A stretch of DNA of 64,000 bases from positions 1,364,001 through 1,428,000 of the forward strand of contig NZ_WING01000001.1 of assembly GCF_009793335.1 (NCBI RefSeq). The letters run 5' to 3'. The notes beneath the pieces are model-generated. The model worked only from the letters and a program-made list of their open reading frames with translations. It did not search any database and was not told the DNA's origin. The position numbers and the translations under genes were made by a program. Source of the stretch: Actinomadura sp. J1-007 (GTDB lineage Bacteria > Actinomycetota > Actinomycetes > Streptosporangiales > Streptosporangiaceae). Below, piece by piece: positions 27,229 to 35,394 of this stretch (the first letter of the stretch is position 1; the number at the start of each line of letters is the position of its first letter).

Positions 27229-30222
27229 TCAGCGCGCCCGGCTCGCCGGACGCGCCTTGCGGAGGCGCTTGCGGGCCGCCTCCGTCAGCGGCCGGTACGC
27301 GCCCGACCGGTCGCGGTAGAACGTGCGGGAGTGCTCGGACGGCGGGACGCCCTCGTCGCGCAGCGGCGCGGTCAGGAGCCGGCGGCCCGCGGTGACCGGG
27401 ATGTCGTCCACCACCCGGACGATCGCCGGACGCAGCTCCGGCTCGACGCGCAGGAGCGCCTCGGACAGGTCGACGGGCTTCACCACGCCGGCGCCGTCCG
27501 TCCCCGCCGCGCCGGGCCGCAGCGTCACCGCCGCGGCGGCCAGGTCGGCGCCGTCCCCCGCCGGGACGCCGTAGACGGCGACCGAGTCGATGTACGGCAG
27601 GTCGCCGAGCGCGTCGCGGATCGGGCCGGGCGGGACGATCCCCTCGGCCGTGCGGATCAGCTCGGTCTCGCGGCCGACCAGCCAGAAGTCGCCGTCGGCG
27701 TCGCGCCGGAACAGGTCGCCGGTGATCGTCCAGGCGTCGTCGGGCGCGAAGGCGCCGCGGACGGGGCGGGCGGCGGACGCGACCGCGGCGGGACGCAGCC
27801 GGGCCAGCAGCATCCCGATCTCGCCGGGCTCGCACTCGACCGCGAACCCGTCCGGGCCCTCGGCGAGCCGCCCGCGCTCCAGGTCGTACCGGGCGAGCCG
27901 GACGCGCGTGCTGCCCGGCAGCGGGCGGCCGAGCGAGCCGGGCTTCTTGCCGGTCAGGTTGACCAGGACCGCCTCGCCCTCCGTCGCGGCGTAGAACTCC
28001 AGGACGCGCGCGGGCGCGAAGCGCTCCTCCACGCGCCGCCACAGCCCGCGCGGCATGCCCGACCCGATGAACAGCCGCACCGCGTGGTGCCGTTCGCCCG
28101 GGTGCGGCGGGGCGTCGACGAGGTCGCGCAGCAGCGTCCAGGTGTACGAGGCGACGGTGACGCCGTAGCGGCGCGCCTCGTCCCAGAACGTCTCGGGGTC
28201 GTACGCGCCGGCGAGCGCGAGCCTGGCGCCGCCGGCGACCGCGCCGCCGAGGCTCATCAGCAGCGCGGACGGGTGCTGGATCGGGGTGATGCTGTAGACG
28301 GTGTCGGCCGGGGACAGCGTGGCGGACGAGGCGGTGCCGAACGCCGACAGCGCCCACCGCCGGTTGGTGACGCGGGCCGCGCGGACCCGGTCGCCGTCGC
28401 CGGTGAACAGCACGAACGCCACGTCGCCCGCCCGCCCCGGGTTGGGCCGGTACCAGCCGGGCAGCTCGACCTCGCCGGGGTCGATCCGTTCCATGTCGGG
28501 CAGCGGAGCGCCGGGGTCGCGGTCGGCGCCGCCGCCGAGGACGTGGCCGGGGACGTCCAGCCGGGCGGCGACGGCGGCGTGCTCGGGGTCGGCGATGACG
28601 CGCGCGATCCGGCCGAGCTCCGCCTCGCGGGCGGGGTCGCCGTCGGGCCGCAGCAGCACGGCGACGGCGCCGAGCCGGCTGAGCGCGGCGACGAGCGCGA
28701 GGGCGGTCGGGCGGGTGCCCATGAGCACGCCGACCGCGTCGCCCTGCCGCACGCCGATGTGGACGAGCCCGCGGACGATCGCGTCGATGCGGCCCTTCGC
28801 CGCCTCGTGCGTGTGGGCGCGCCCCTGGTAGAGGAAGAACACCCCGTCGGGCGAGCCGGCCGCCTGCTCGTCCAGCAGCAGTCCGAGCGACATCCGGGTG
28901 CTGGAGTGGATGCGCTCCAGGCGGGCGAGTCGCGGGAGGTTGCGCGTGGCCTCGTGCGAGAGCTGCCGCGTCCCCCGGACGGCGCGCGCGGCGGTCGCCG
29001 CGGCCGAACGGACCGCGCTGGACCCGATGCCCATGGCGAGCTGGAGCCCGTACCCGGCGACGCCGCCGGGCAGCGCGGGCGCCTCGGCCGCCTCCTCGCC
29101 GCGTCCGACCGGCCGCACGATCTCGGGCAGGCCCGCCGCCTCCGCGCCGTTCGCGTCGGCGTGGTCGCGCCAGCGGGCCCAGGCCGCGACGGCGGGCCAG
29201 GTCTGCGCGATCGCGAGGCTGCCGACGACCAGGCCGAAGTGCCCGGCCCGCAGCGACGCCTCGTACACCTCGGCGCGGGACGCGGCGCGGCGGATGCCGC
29301 GCACCATCGGCGGCGGCGCGATCTCGTCCACCTCGCCGACGAACGTCAGCACCGGGCAGGCGATGTCGGCGAGCGTGACGAGCCGGTCGCCGATGACGAA
29401 GCCGCCGGTCAGCATCCGGTTGTGCTGGATGAACTGCCGGACGAACTCGGCGAGCGCGGGACCGGGCCACGACACCCAGCCCTCGCGTTCGAGGAACCGG
29501 CGCTGGCGCTCGCGCGGCGCGAGCCGTTCGCGGTCGTGGAGCTGGAGGATGAACTCGACGCGGCTGCGCACCGACTTGACCGGGCTGAGGAGCTGGAACC
29601 CGGTCCTGGTCACCCAGCCGGGCACCGCGACGCTGCGCAGCAGCGCGTCCGGGATGCGCCCCGCCCCCTCCGACGCCACCCAGCTCGGCAGCCCGAACGG
29701 GAGCCCGACGCTGGTGTCGGCGGGGCTGCCGAACGTCACGACCGACGCGACGCCCTCGCTGCGCCGGTACGCGGCGGCCTGGTAGACGAACATGCCGCCC
29801 TGCGAGTAGCCCGCGAGGTGGACGTCGCGTCCGGTCGCCGCCCTGATCCGGTCCACGGCGTCGCTGACCGCGAGGACATGGTCGGTGATGGTGCGCTCCA
29901 GCCCGCCGGGCTCCCGCTCGGGCGCGCCGAAGTCGACCACCCACGGGTCCACCCCGAGGTCGCGCAGCACCCCGACGGCGCTGACCCGCGAGGAGATGTC
30001 GTACACCTCGGCGGTGATCATGAGGGGCGGGACGAGCAGCATCGCCGGCCGGTCGTCCGGGTCGTCCGGAAAATAGTGCCGGAGCCGGTAGACGCGCTGC
30101 TCGGCCGCCACCGCGTACGGCGAGGCGTCCTCGTCGGTGTCGAGCCCGCCGAAGCGCGCGACCTCCAGGGCGTTCTGGGCGGTGGAGCCCAGGCGGCGGA
30201 GCACTGTGACAACAGGGGGCAT
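27229..30222 (-). CDS. PhaC-like alpha/beta-hydrolase fused to AMP-binding acyl-ligase-like domain
   Basis: 997 aa. Residues 1-370 form an alpha/beta hydrolase related to polyhydroxyalkanoate synthases: PPLMITAEVYDISS and nucleophile elbow GYSQGG (Ser140). Residues about 440-990 form an ANL-type adenylation domain: YQGRAHTHEAAKG, YAATEGE, TGDLFRRDADGDFWLVGRETE and VAVYGVPAGDGADLA. The P-loop, usually TSGTTG-PKG, is replaced by LFTGDGDRVRAARVT, and the C-terminal catalytic Lys region reads TAGRRLLTAPLR with no Lys. Similar fusions occur in mycobacteria and relatives. Ligase activity is uncertain. ATG 30222 has GAGAGGTCG upstream. Confidence 0.85.
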   Translation of the reverse strand: MPPVVTVLRRLGSTAQNALEVARFGGLDTDEDASPYAVAAEQRVYRLRHYFPDDPDDRPAMLLVPPLMITAEVYDISSRVSAVGVLRDLGVDPWVVDFGAPEREPGGLERTITDHVLAVSDAVDRIRAATGRDVHLAGYSQGGMFVYQAAAYRRSEGVASVVTFGSPADTSVGLPFGLPSWVASEGAGRIPDALLRSVAVPGWVTRTGFQLLSPVKSVRSRVEFILQLHDRERLAPRERQRRFLEREGWVSWPGPALAEFVRQFIQHNRMLTGGFVIGDRLVTLADIACPVLTFVGEVDEIAPPPMVRGIRRAASRAEVYEASLRAGHFGLVVGSLAIAQTWPAVAAWARWRDHADANGAEAAGLPEIVRPVGRGEEAAEAPALPGGVAGYGLQLAMGIGSSAVRSAAATAARAVRGTRQLSHEATRNLPRLARLERIHSSTRMSLGLLLDEQAAGSPDGVFFLYQGRAHTHEAAKGRIDAIVRGLVHIGVRQGDAVGVLMGTRPTALALVAALSRLGAVAVLLRPDGDPAREAELGRIARVIADPEHAAVAARLDVPGHVLGGGADRDPGAPLPDMERIDPGEVELPGWYRPNPGRAGDVAFVLFTGDGDRVRAARVTNRRWALSAFGTASSATLSPADTVYSITPIQHPSALLMSLGGAVAGGARLALAGAYDPETFWDEARRYGVTVASYTWTLLRDLVDAPPHPGERHHAVRLFIGSGMPRGLWRRVEERFAPARVLEFYAATEGEAVLVNLTGKKPGSLGRPLPGSTRVRLARYDLERGRLAEGPDGFAVECEPGEIGMLLARLRPAAVASAARPVRGAFAPDDAWTITGDLFRRDADGDFWLVGRETELIRTAEGIVPPGPIRDALGDLPYIDSVAVYGVPAGDGADLAAAAVTLRPGAAGTDGAGVVKPVDLSEALLRVEPELRPAIVRVVDDIPVTAGRRLLTAPLRDEGVPPSEHSRTFYRDRSGAYRPLTEAARKRLRKARPASRAR

Positions 30223-30270
30223 CGTCGACCTCTCAGAGCGTCAACGACATGGTGTCCGTTATCAACGCCT

Positions 30271-30624
30271 TTAGCAATCGGACCGCAGCGAGGCGAGGCA
30301 CCCCGCCAGCCCCGCGACCAGCCCGACGCTCTGCACCAGTGACCCGGCGAACGCGAGGAACTCTCCAGGATCCCCGAGCGCGTCCCGCAGATTGGGCGTC
30401 GCGACGGCGCCCACCGAGAGCGCCGCCGCGATCAGCGTCGGCACGGCCATCGCCCACCGCGGCCGGACGAACAGCGCGATCAGAGCACCCACCGTGAACA
30501 GGATCAGCCCCGGCGGCACCACCGGATAGTTCATGCCCCCAGCGATCTGGACCGGGATGGCGACGGCCGCGAGCGCGAGGCCCGCCGCCGCGAGCCTGCG
30601 GGCATTGGACGAAGCGACGTACAC
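30271..30624 (-). CDS. Small four-helix membrane protein
   Basis: 117 aa. Hydrophobic helices: LAAAGLALAAVAIPVQIAGG, PPGLILFTVGALIALFV, MAVPTLIAAALSVGAVA and FLAFAGSLVQSVGLVAGLAG. GTG 30624 is chosen because GGAGGG lies 8 nt upstream; the frame continues to 30660 with a basic stretch that includes that ribosome site. It lies between two acyl-activating genes on the same strand, so it may be part of a lipid operon. No family recognised. Confidence 0.7.
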   Translation of the reverse strand: MYVASSNARRLAAAGLALAAVAIPVQIAGGMNYPVVPPGLILFTVGALIALFVRPRWAMAVPTLIAAALSVGAVATPNLRDALGDPGEFLAFAGSLVQSVGLVAGLAGCLASLRSDC

Positions 30625-30729
30625 GTGAGAATCCCTCCGACGGCGACGAACGCGCCCCATCGTCTGGAGAAGGTCCCGCCGCCGTCGTCATAGCGAGGGC
30701 GGCTCCCGGCGTACGCCGCCGGGAGTACG

Positions 30730-32379
30730 TCACGGAACGATTCGTGCGCCCTCCAGCTCCCCGGCCCGCAGCAGCTCGTGCATGTACCGCCGGCGCGGCT
30801 TGCCGCTGGACGTCCGATGGATCAGCCCGGTGCCGACGACAACGGTGAGCTCGACGTCCTCGCCCAGCCGCCGCCGCAGCGACTCGCGGACATCGGGCGC
30901 CCACGCGTCGTCCACCGTCTCGGCGAACAGCACCAGCCCCTTGGTGCCCGCGCCCGGCACGCCGACCACCACGATCCGCCCCTTGCCGAGCCCGGTCTGC
31001 TCCGCGATCCGCGCTTCGAGGTCCTCGACGTACACCGAACGGCCCCGCACCTTGATGCTGTCGCCCATCCGCCCCAGCACGAAGAGCCGCCCCTCGTGGA
31101 AGAACCCCGCGTCCCCCGTATGCACGGCACCGCCCACAAACCGCGTGGACTTGGCCTCAGCCCCCGCGTAGTACCCGGGACAAGCGGAAGCGCCCCCCAC
31201 CACGATCTCCCCGAGCAGCCCCTCCCCCAACGGCGTGCCGTCATCGCTCACGATCGAGACGGGAACATCACCCTCAGGCGTCCCGCACCCGACGACCCAC
31301 CCGGCCTTCGCACCGAGCGACTCGGGCCCGAGCACATGCTCCTCGGCGATCCGCACCGGCTCCCCGAACGCCAGCGACTCCCCGTCCGGCCGTACGGCGA
31401 GCGGCACCCGCCACGGATGGTCCATGGTCACCAGCAATGTGGTCTCCGCCATCCCGTACGCGGGCTTGAACGCCTCGCGCCGGAACCCGAACGGCTCCAC
31501 GAGCCGCGCGAAACTCTCCAGCGCGTGCGGGTCGATGGGCTCCGCGCCGATGATCGCCGTACGCCAGCCGGACAGGTCCACGCCCTCAAGCTGCTCGGGC
31601 TTCACCCGCCGCGCGCAGTACGCGTAGGCGAACGGCGGCGCGGCCGTATGCGCCGCCTCCCCGAAACACCGGATCCACCGCGCGGGATCCCGTACGAAAT
31701 GATCGGGCCGCATCAACCGCAGCTCACCCTGGAGAGCGATCGGCGTAAGAAAACACCCGATCAGCCCCATATCGTGATAAAGCGGCAACCACGAGGCCAC
31801 CACGTCATCCTCGCTGAACCCCGCCGTGCGCGCGATCAGCTCAGCGTTGGCCTCCAGATTCGCCCACGTCACCATGACGCCCCGCGGCGCCCCGCTCGAC
31901 CCGGACGTGAACTGCAACAGCGCCAGCTCCCCAGCCGTCTGCACCCGCGCCTCGTACCCCGCCTGCCGAGGCAGCCACGGCTCCCCGGGCAGCTCCGCCG
32001 CCCGCATCGCCTCACCCGCCCGCCCCGCGAGATCGGCCGAAGCGATCGTCAGCACAGGCCGCGCCTGCCGCAGGATCGCGGCGACATGCGCCACGTACTC
32101 CTCGCCGTCCTGGAACAGCGGCGGCGTGATGAGGCACACGGTCGCCCCCGCCGCCCACACCCCGAAGTACGTCTCGATGCACGTGTAGTCCGTCGGAAGG
32201 ATCACGCACACGACGTCGCCGGGCCGCACCCCGTCCTCGATGAGCGCCGCGGCGGTCCGCCGTGCGGCAGAGGCCAGCTCGCCGTAGTCGCGGTAGTCCC
32301 ACCCGCCGTCGTCGGCCGCCAGGTGGACGCCGCGTCCGGGGTTCGGCTTCTCCAGCCAGTCGCGCAGCGCAGTTGCCAT
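30730..32379 (-). CDS. Fatty acyl-AMP ligase (FAAL)-like enzyme
   Basis: 549 aa. ANL motifs: FTSGSSGAPRGVMVT (P-loop, 157-171), SWLPLYHDMGLIG (FAAL/FadD32-type signature), YGMAETTLL, HTGDAGFFHEGRLFVLGRMGD and the C-terminal Lys motif HRTSSGKPRRR. FAALs make acyl-adenylates that are passed to acyl carrier proteins or polyketide synthases rather than to CoA. Here no carrier protein or PKS is adjacent, so its partner must be elsewhere or the enzyme may make CoA thioesters. AAGGGGAC precedes ATG 32379. Confidence 0.88.
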   Translation of the reverse strand: MATALRDWLEKPNPGRGVHLAADDGGWDYRDYGELASAARRTAAALIEDGVRPGDVVCVILPTDYTCIETYFGVWAAGATVCLITPPLFQDGEEYVAHVAAILRQARPVLTIASADLAGRAGEAMRAAELPGEPWLPRQAGYEARVQTAGELALLQFTSGSSGAPRGVMVTWANLEANAELIARTAGFSEDDVVASWLPLYHDMGLIGCFLTPIALQGELRLMRPDHFVRDPARWIRCFGEAAHTAAPPFAYAYCARRVKPEQLEGVDLSGWRTAIIGAEPIDPHALESFARLVEPFGFRREAFKPAYGMAETTLLVTMDHPWRVPLAVRPDGESLAFGEPVRIAEEHVLGPESLGAKAGWVVGCGTPEGDVPVSIVSDDGTPLGEGLLGEIVVGGASACPGYYAGAEAKSTRFVGGAVHTGDAGFFHEGRLFVLGRMGDSIKVRGRSVYVEDLEARIAEQTGLGKGRIVVVGVPGAGTKGLVLFAETVDDAWAPDVRESLRRRLGEDVELTVVVGTGLIHRTSSGKPRRRYMHELLRAGELEGARIVP

Positions 32380-32468
32380 CGTGTCCCCTTCAGTACGTGA
32401 CTCGCGGGTAACTTCACCAGCGCGGCAGCGTCCGCGTCAACAGGTGAGACCACCCGGTCATCCGTAGA

Positions 32469-32821
32469 TCAGCGCCCGCCCAGCACCCGACTCCCCACGA
32501 CCCGCCACCCAAGAAGCGTCACCCCGAGAAACGCCAAGCTCACAAGAACGAAAGCGAAAGCCGTCCCCTGCCCGGAGACAATCCGAAGCCCCATCCCCGC
32601 CCCCACGACGACAAGCCAGACCCCCACCCCAGAAGGCACCACCTCAACCGGCCGCCGCCAAACCCGAAACACACCCCACCCAACCCCCACCCCAACCAGA
32701 AACGGCCAAGCCGTCCAAGCCAGCCCCCCAAACTCCCCGCCTCCTCATGCGAAGACCGCCCGATCGCAACGAAGACGAGCACACAACAAACATCCAGCCC
32801 CAACGCCAACCCCTTACGCAT
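32469..32821 (-). CDS. DUF3054 membrane protein, apparent frameshift
   Basis: The ATG at 32821 starts LALGLDVCCVLVFVAIGRSSHEEAGS, the N-terminus of DUF3054 proteins. The rest (WTAWPFLVGVGVGWGVFRVWRRP, GMGLRIVSGQGTAFAFVLV) continues in another frame to the stop at 32469. Adding one G to the G6 run (C6 at 32725-32730 on the plus strand) restores one 117-aa frame with four membrane helices. Function unknown. It may be a sequencing error or a real pseudogene. Confidence 0.75.
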
Positions 32822-32839
32822 ACCCCCACCCTAAAAGCC

Positions 32840-33120
32840 CACCGCCACCCCCCTCCCCAGGAGCCCCCAAAGGCAAAGCCGAGCCCCACCAGCAAAGGCG
32901 AAGCCGAGCCCCCAAGCCGCGATGGCGAAGCCGAGCCCTCAAACCCCCACGGAAACCCGCACCAGCGAAGGCGAAGCCAAGCCCACAAACCCGATGGCGA
33001 AGCCGAGCCCACAAGCCGCGATGGCGAAGCCGAGCCCTCAAAGCCCCGCGGAAACCGGCACAAGCAATGGCGAAGCCGAGCCCACAAACCCAAGCCACGG
33101 CGGGCGAAGCCCAGCCGGGG
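32840..33120. repeat. Interspersed GGCGAAGCCGAGCCC repeat patch
   Basis: The core GGCGAAGCCGAGCCC, often as GATGGCGAAGCCGAGCCC, recurs about seven times (near 32891, 32921, 32965, 32995, 33025, 33067 and, degenerate, 33108) with A/C-rich spacers such as CACAAACC and CTCAAA. Purines are strongly biased to one strand (few T on the plus strand). Frames are open on both strands because of composition, and none looks like a real gene. The patch separates the DUF3054 gene from tRNA-fMet and covers most of the 386-bp gap. Confidence 0.8.
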
Positions 33121-33142
33121 GGCTCGGGGGGTCGCCCCCCCG

Positions 33143-33198
33143 ATAAAAAGCGAATGGCTCCCCCGGAAGCAAACCAACGGTTTGCGACCAGGGGAGCC
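33143..33198 (-). terminator. Rho-independent terminator of tRNA-fMet
   Basis: Downstream of the tRNA (minus strand) the outer arms GGGGAGCC/GGCTCCCC (33191-33198, 33156-33163) and inner arms GGTTTGC/GCAAACC (33179-33185, 33169-33175) form a two-part hairpin. On the minus strand it is followed by a TTTTTAT run (33143-33149), a classical U-tract rare in such high-GC DNA. Confidence 0.8.
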
Positions 33199-33207
33199 CC
33201 GAGCCAG

Positions 33208-33281
33208 TAGCGGGGGCAGGATTTGAACCTGCGACCTCTGGGTTATGAGCCCAGCGAGCTACCGAACTGCTCCACCCCGCG
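33208..33281 (-). tRNA. Initiator tRNA-fMet(CAT)
   Basis: The minus strand folds into a 74-nt cloverleaf: acceptor begins CGCGGGG, anticodon loop CTCATAA with CAT anticodon, anticodon stem with three G:C pairs (GGG/CCC), and T arm GCAGGTTCAAATCCTGC. The unpaired first base (C1 opposite T72) and the three G:C pairs are initiator hallmarks. CCA is not encoded. A U-tract terminator follows. Confidence 0.95.
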
Positions 33282-33313
33282 GCGATGTCTTAACTCTATG
33301 GGGCGGCGGGGGC

Positions 33314-33967
33314 TTAGGCAAACCGGTTGTGCGGCGCGGCGGCGGGGGCGCTGAGGGCGGCGGTGAGCATGGCGGTCAGGTCGGCGACGAACGCGTCGTG
33401 GGCGAGGAGGGTGCCGTCGTCCTCGCGGGCGCCCTCCGCGCCGAGGCGGCCGGTGCGGTCGGCGAGGGCGGTGGTGAGGAACGAGATGACGACGGCGATC
33501 CGTTCGAGGGCCACGGGCTTCGGGAGGAGGGCGAGGCAGTGCCGTTCGAGGAGGGCGAGTTGGGCGGCGAGGGCGGTGTCCTCGATGACGGCGGGGACGG
33601 TGTGGCTGCGGATGCCGGCGTGGCCGGAGACCTGGGCGACGATGCGGAGGAAGTCGCGGCCCTCTTCGGTGCGCAGTTCGGCGGCGGTGGGTTCGACGAC
33701 GGCGGCGACGACGGCGGGGAGGCGGGCGCCCGCGAGGCCGGGGAGGGCGGCGGTCCTGGCGGGTTCCATGCGCTGGACGCCGGCGCGGAGGATCGCTTCG
33801 AGCAGGCCGCGCCGGGACCCGAAGTGGTAGGTGATCGCCGAGTCGTTGGCCTGGCCGGCGAGGGCGACGATGTCGCGGGTGCGGGCGGCGTCGACGCCTT
33901 CGGCGGCGAAGAGGCGGGCTCCGGCGCGCAGCAGGCGGTCCCTGGTGGTCCTTGCGTCTCTCGGCAC
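33314..33967 (-). CDS. TetR-family transcriptional regulator
   Basis: 217 aa. HTH: TRDRLLRAGARLFAAEGVDAARTRDIVALAGQANDSAITYHFGSRRGLLEAIL. The C-terminal domain is of the type often found beside P450 and acyl-CoA genes. Start GTG 33967 (GTGCCGAGAGAC). It is divergent from a P450 gene, and two palindromic boxes fill the 80-bp gap, so it probably represses itself and the P450. Confidence 0.9.
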   Translation of the reverse strand: MPRDARTTRDRLLRAGARLFAAEGVDAARTRDIVALAGQANDSAITYHFGSRRGLLEAILRAGVQRMEPARTAALPGLAGARLPAVVAAVVEPTAAELRTEEGRDFLRIVAQVSGHAGIRSHTVPAVIEDTALAAQLALLERHCLALLPKPVALERIAVVISFLTTALADRTGRLGAEGAREDDGTLLAHDAFVADLTAMLTAALSAPAAAPHNRFA

Positions 33968-33978
33968 CCCGATGATAC

Positions 33979-34009
33979 TAACAGGGGGCGTTAATAACGG
34001 GAGTCGTTA
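33979..34009. promoter_or_regulatory. Two tandem TetR operator boxes
   Basis: TAACAGGGGGCGTTA (33979-33993) and TAACGGGAGTCGTTA (33995-34009) share TAACnGGnnnCGTTA. The second is palindromic with 5-bp arms TAACG/CGTTA. Their 16-bp spacing would place two dimers near one helical face and a half. Confidence 0.75.
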
Positions 34010-34047
34010 CAACCCGAGCGGCCGCTACTACCGAAAGGTGCCGCGCC

Positions 34048-35265
34048 ATGACCGACGTCTACGACCCGTTCGACCCCGCCTTCCAGGCCGACCCCTATCC
34101 CGCGTACCGGCGGCTGCGCGACGAGGAGCCCGTGCACCGGCACGCGGAGCCGCCGTTCTGGGCGCTGTCGCGGTTCGACGACGTGTGGGCGGCGGTGCGG
34201 GACGCGGCGGCGTTCTCGTCCGCGCAGGGCCTGACGTTCTTCCCGGACGAGATCGGCACGCTCGGGCTCGCGCCGACGATGGTGATGCTCGACCCGCCGC
34301 GGCACACCGTCCTGCGCAAGCTGATCAGCCACGGGTTCACGCCCCGGCGGACGGCGGCGCTGGAGGACCTGCTCCGCGCGTTCGTCCGGGGACGGATCGC
34401 GCTGATGGAGCGCAAGGCGGCGGACGGCGAGCCGGTGGACCTGCACCGCGACTTCTCCTCGCCGCTGCCGACGTTCGCGCTCGCGCACCTGCTCGGCGTC
34501 CCGGAGGCGGACCGGGCCCGGTTCGACCCGTGGGTGGCGGCGCTCGTCGGGTTCCAGGACGGCGGGTTCGGCGCGGAGGCGCTGAACGCCGGGGGCGCGA
34601 TCGAGGCGGTCTCGGAGATGTTCCAGTACTTCACGGACCTGGTCGCGGCGCGGCGGGCGGAGCCGACCGGCGACCTGATCAGCGCGCTGGCCGCGGCGGA
34701 GGCGGATGGGGAGCGGCTCACCGACTGGGACATCCTCGGGTTCTGCTTCGTGATGGTCGCGGGCGGCAACGACACGACCGGCAACCTGATCTCGCACGGC
34801 GTCGCGCTGCTGGACGGCGACCACGGGCAGCGGGAACGGCTCGCCGCCGACCCGTCCCTCATCCCGAACGCGCTGCTGGAGTTCCTGCGCCTTGAGGGGT
34901 CGGTGCAGGCCCTCGCCCGGACGACGACCGCGCCGGTCGTCCTGCACGGCGTCGAGATCCCCGCCGGGGAGAAGGTGATGATGATGTACGGGGCGGCGAA
35001 CCGGGACGAGCGCGAGTTCGGCCCGACCGCCGACCGGCTGGACGTGGCGCGGGAGATCCCGCGCCATCTCGGGTTCGCGAGCGGCGTGCACTTCTGCATC
35101 GGGTCGCATCTCGCCAAGCTCCAGGCCCGGGTCGCGCTGGAGGAGCTGCTCGCCGCGCACCCGCACGTCGGCGTGGACCTGGACCGCGCCGAACGGCTGT
35201 CCTCGGCGTTCACGCGGGGCTGGGTGTCGCTCCCCGCCACCGGCATCGGCGCCGACGCGAGCTGA
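34048..35265 (+). CDS. Cytochrome P450 (bacterial class I)
   Basis: 405 aa, normal for soluble bacterial P450s. I-helix VMVAGGNDTTGNLI (acid/alcohol pair replaced by NDTT), K-helix ExxR in EFLRLEG, haem loop FASGVHFCIGSHLAKLQ. The N-terminus YDPFDPAFQADPYPAYRRLRDEEPVHRH is typical of CYP enzymes that act on lipid-like or terpenoid substrates in actinobacteria. No ferredoxin gene is adjacent. GAAAGG precedes ATG 34048. Control by the divergent TetR is likely. Confidence 0.93.
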   Translation: MTDVYDPFDPAFQADPYPAYRRLRDEEPVHRHAEPPFWALSRFDDVWAAVRDAAAFSSAQGLTFFPDEIGTLGLAPTMVMLDPPRHTVLRKLISHGFTPRRTAALEDLLRAFVRGRIALMERKAADGEPVDLHRDFSSPLPTFALAHLLGVPEADRARFDPWVAALVGFQDGGFGAEALNAGGAIEAVSEMFQYFTDLVAARRAEPTGDLISALAAAEADGERLTDWDILGFCFVMVAGGNDTTGNLISHGVALLDGDHGQRERLAADPSLIPNALLEFLRLEGSVQALARTTTAPVVLHGVEIPAGEKVMMMYGAANRDEREFGPTADRLDVAREIPRHLGFASGVHFCIGSHLAKLQARVALEELLAAHPHVGVDLDRAERLSSAFTRGWVSLPATGIGADAS

Positions 35266-35394
35266 CCGGTCCGACGACGCCCGCACCGTTCCAACGCAGG
35301 GGGCGGGGGCCGGTGTGGGGGCTGGGGTGGGGGTGGCCAGAGGCGGTCAGCGGGGGTGGCCGATGGCGGACGGCCGGACGGGGCGGGCGGAGGG

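Noticed and set aside
32840..33120. CRISPR-like array
   Set aside because: Repeat cores are short, irregularly spaced and share composition with the spacers; there are no cas genes and no constant spacer length.
33208..33281. Elongator tRNA-Met
   Set aside because: The unpaired first acceptor base and three consecutive G:C pairs in the anticodon stem are initiator features.
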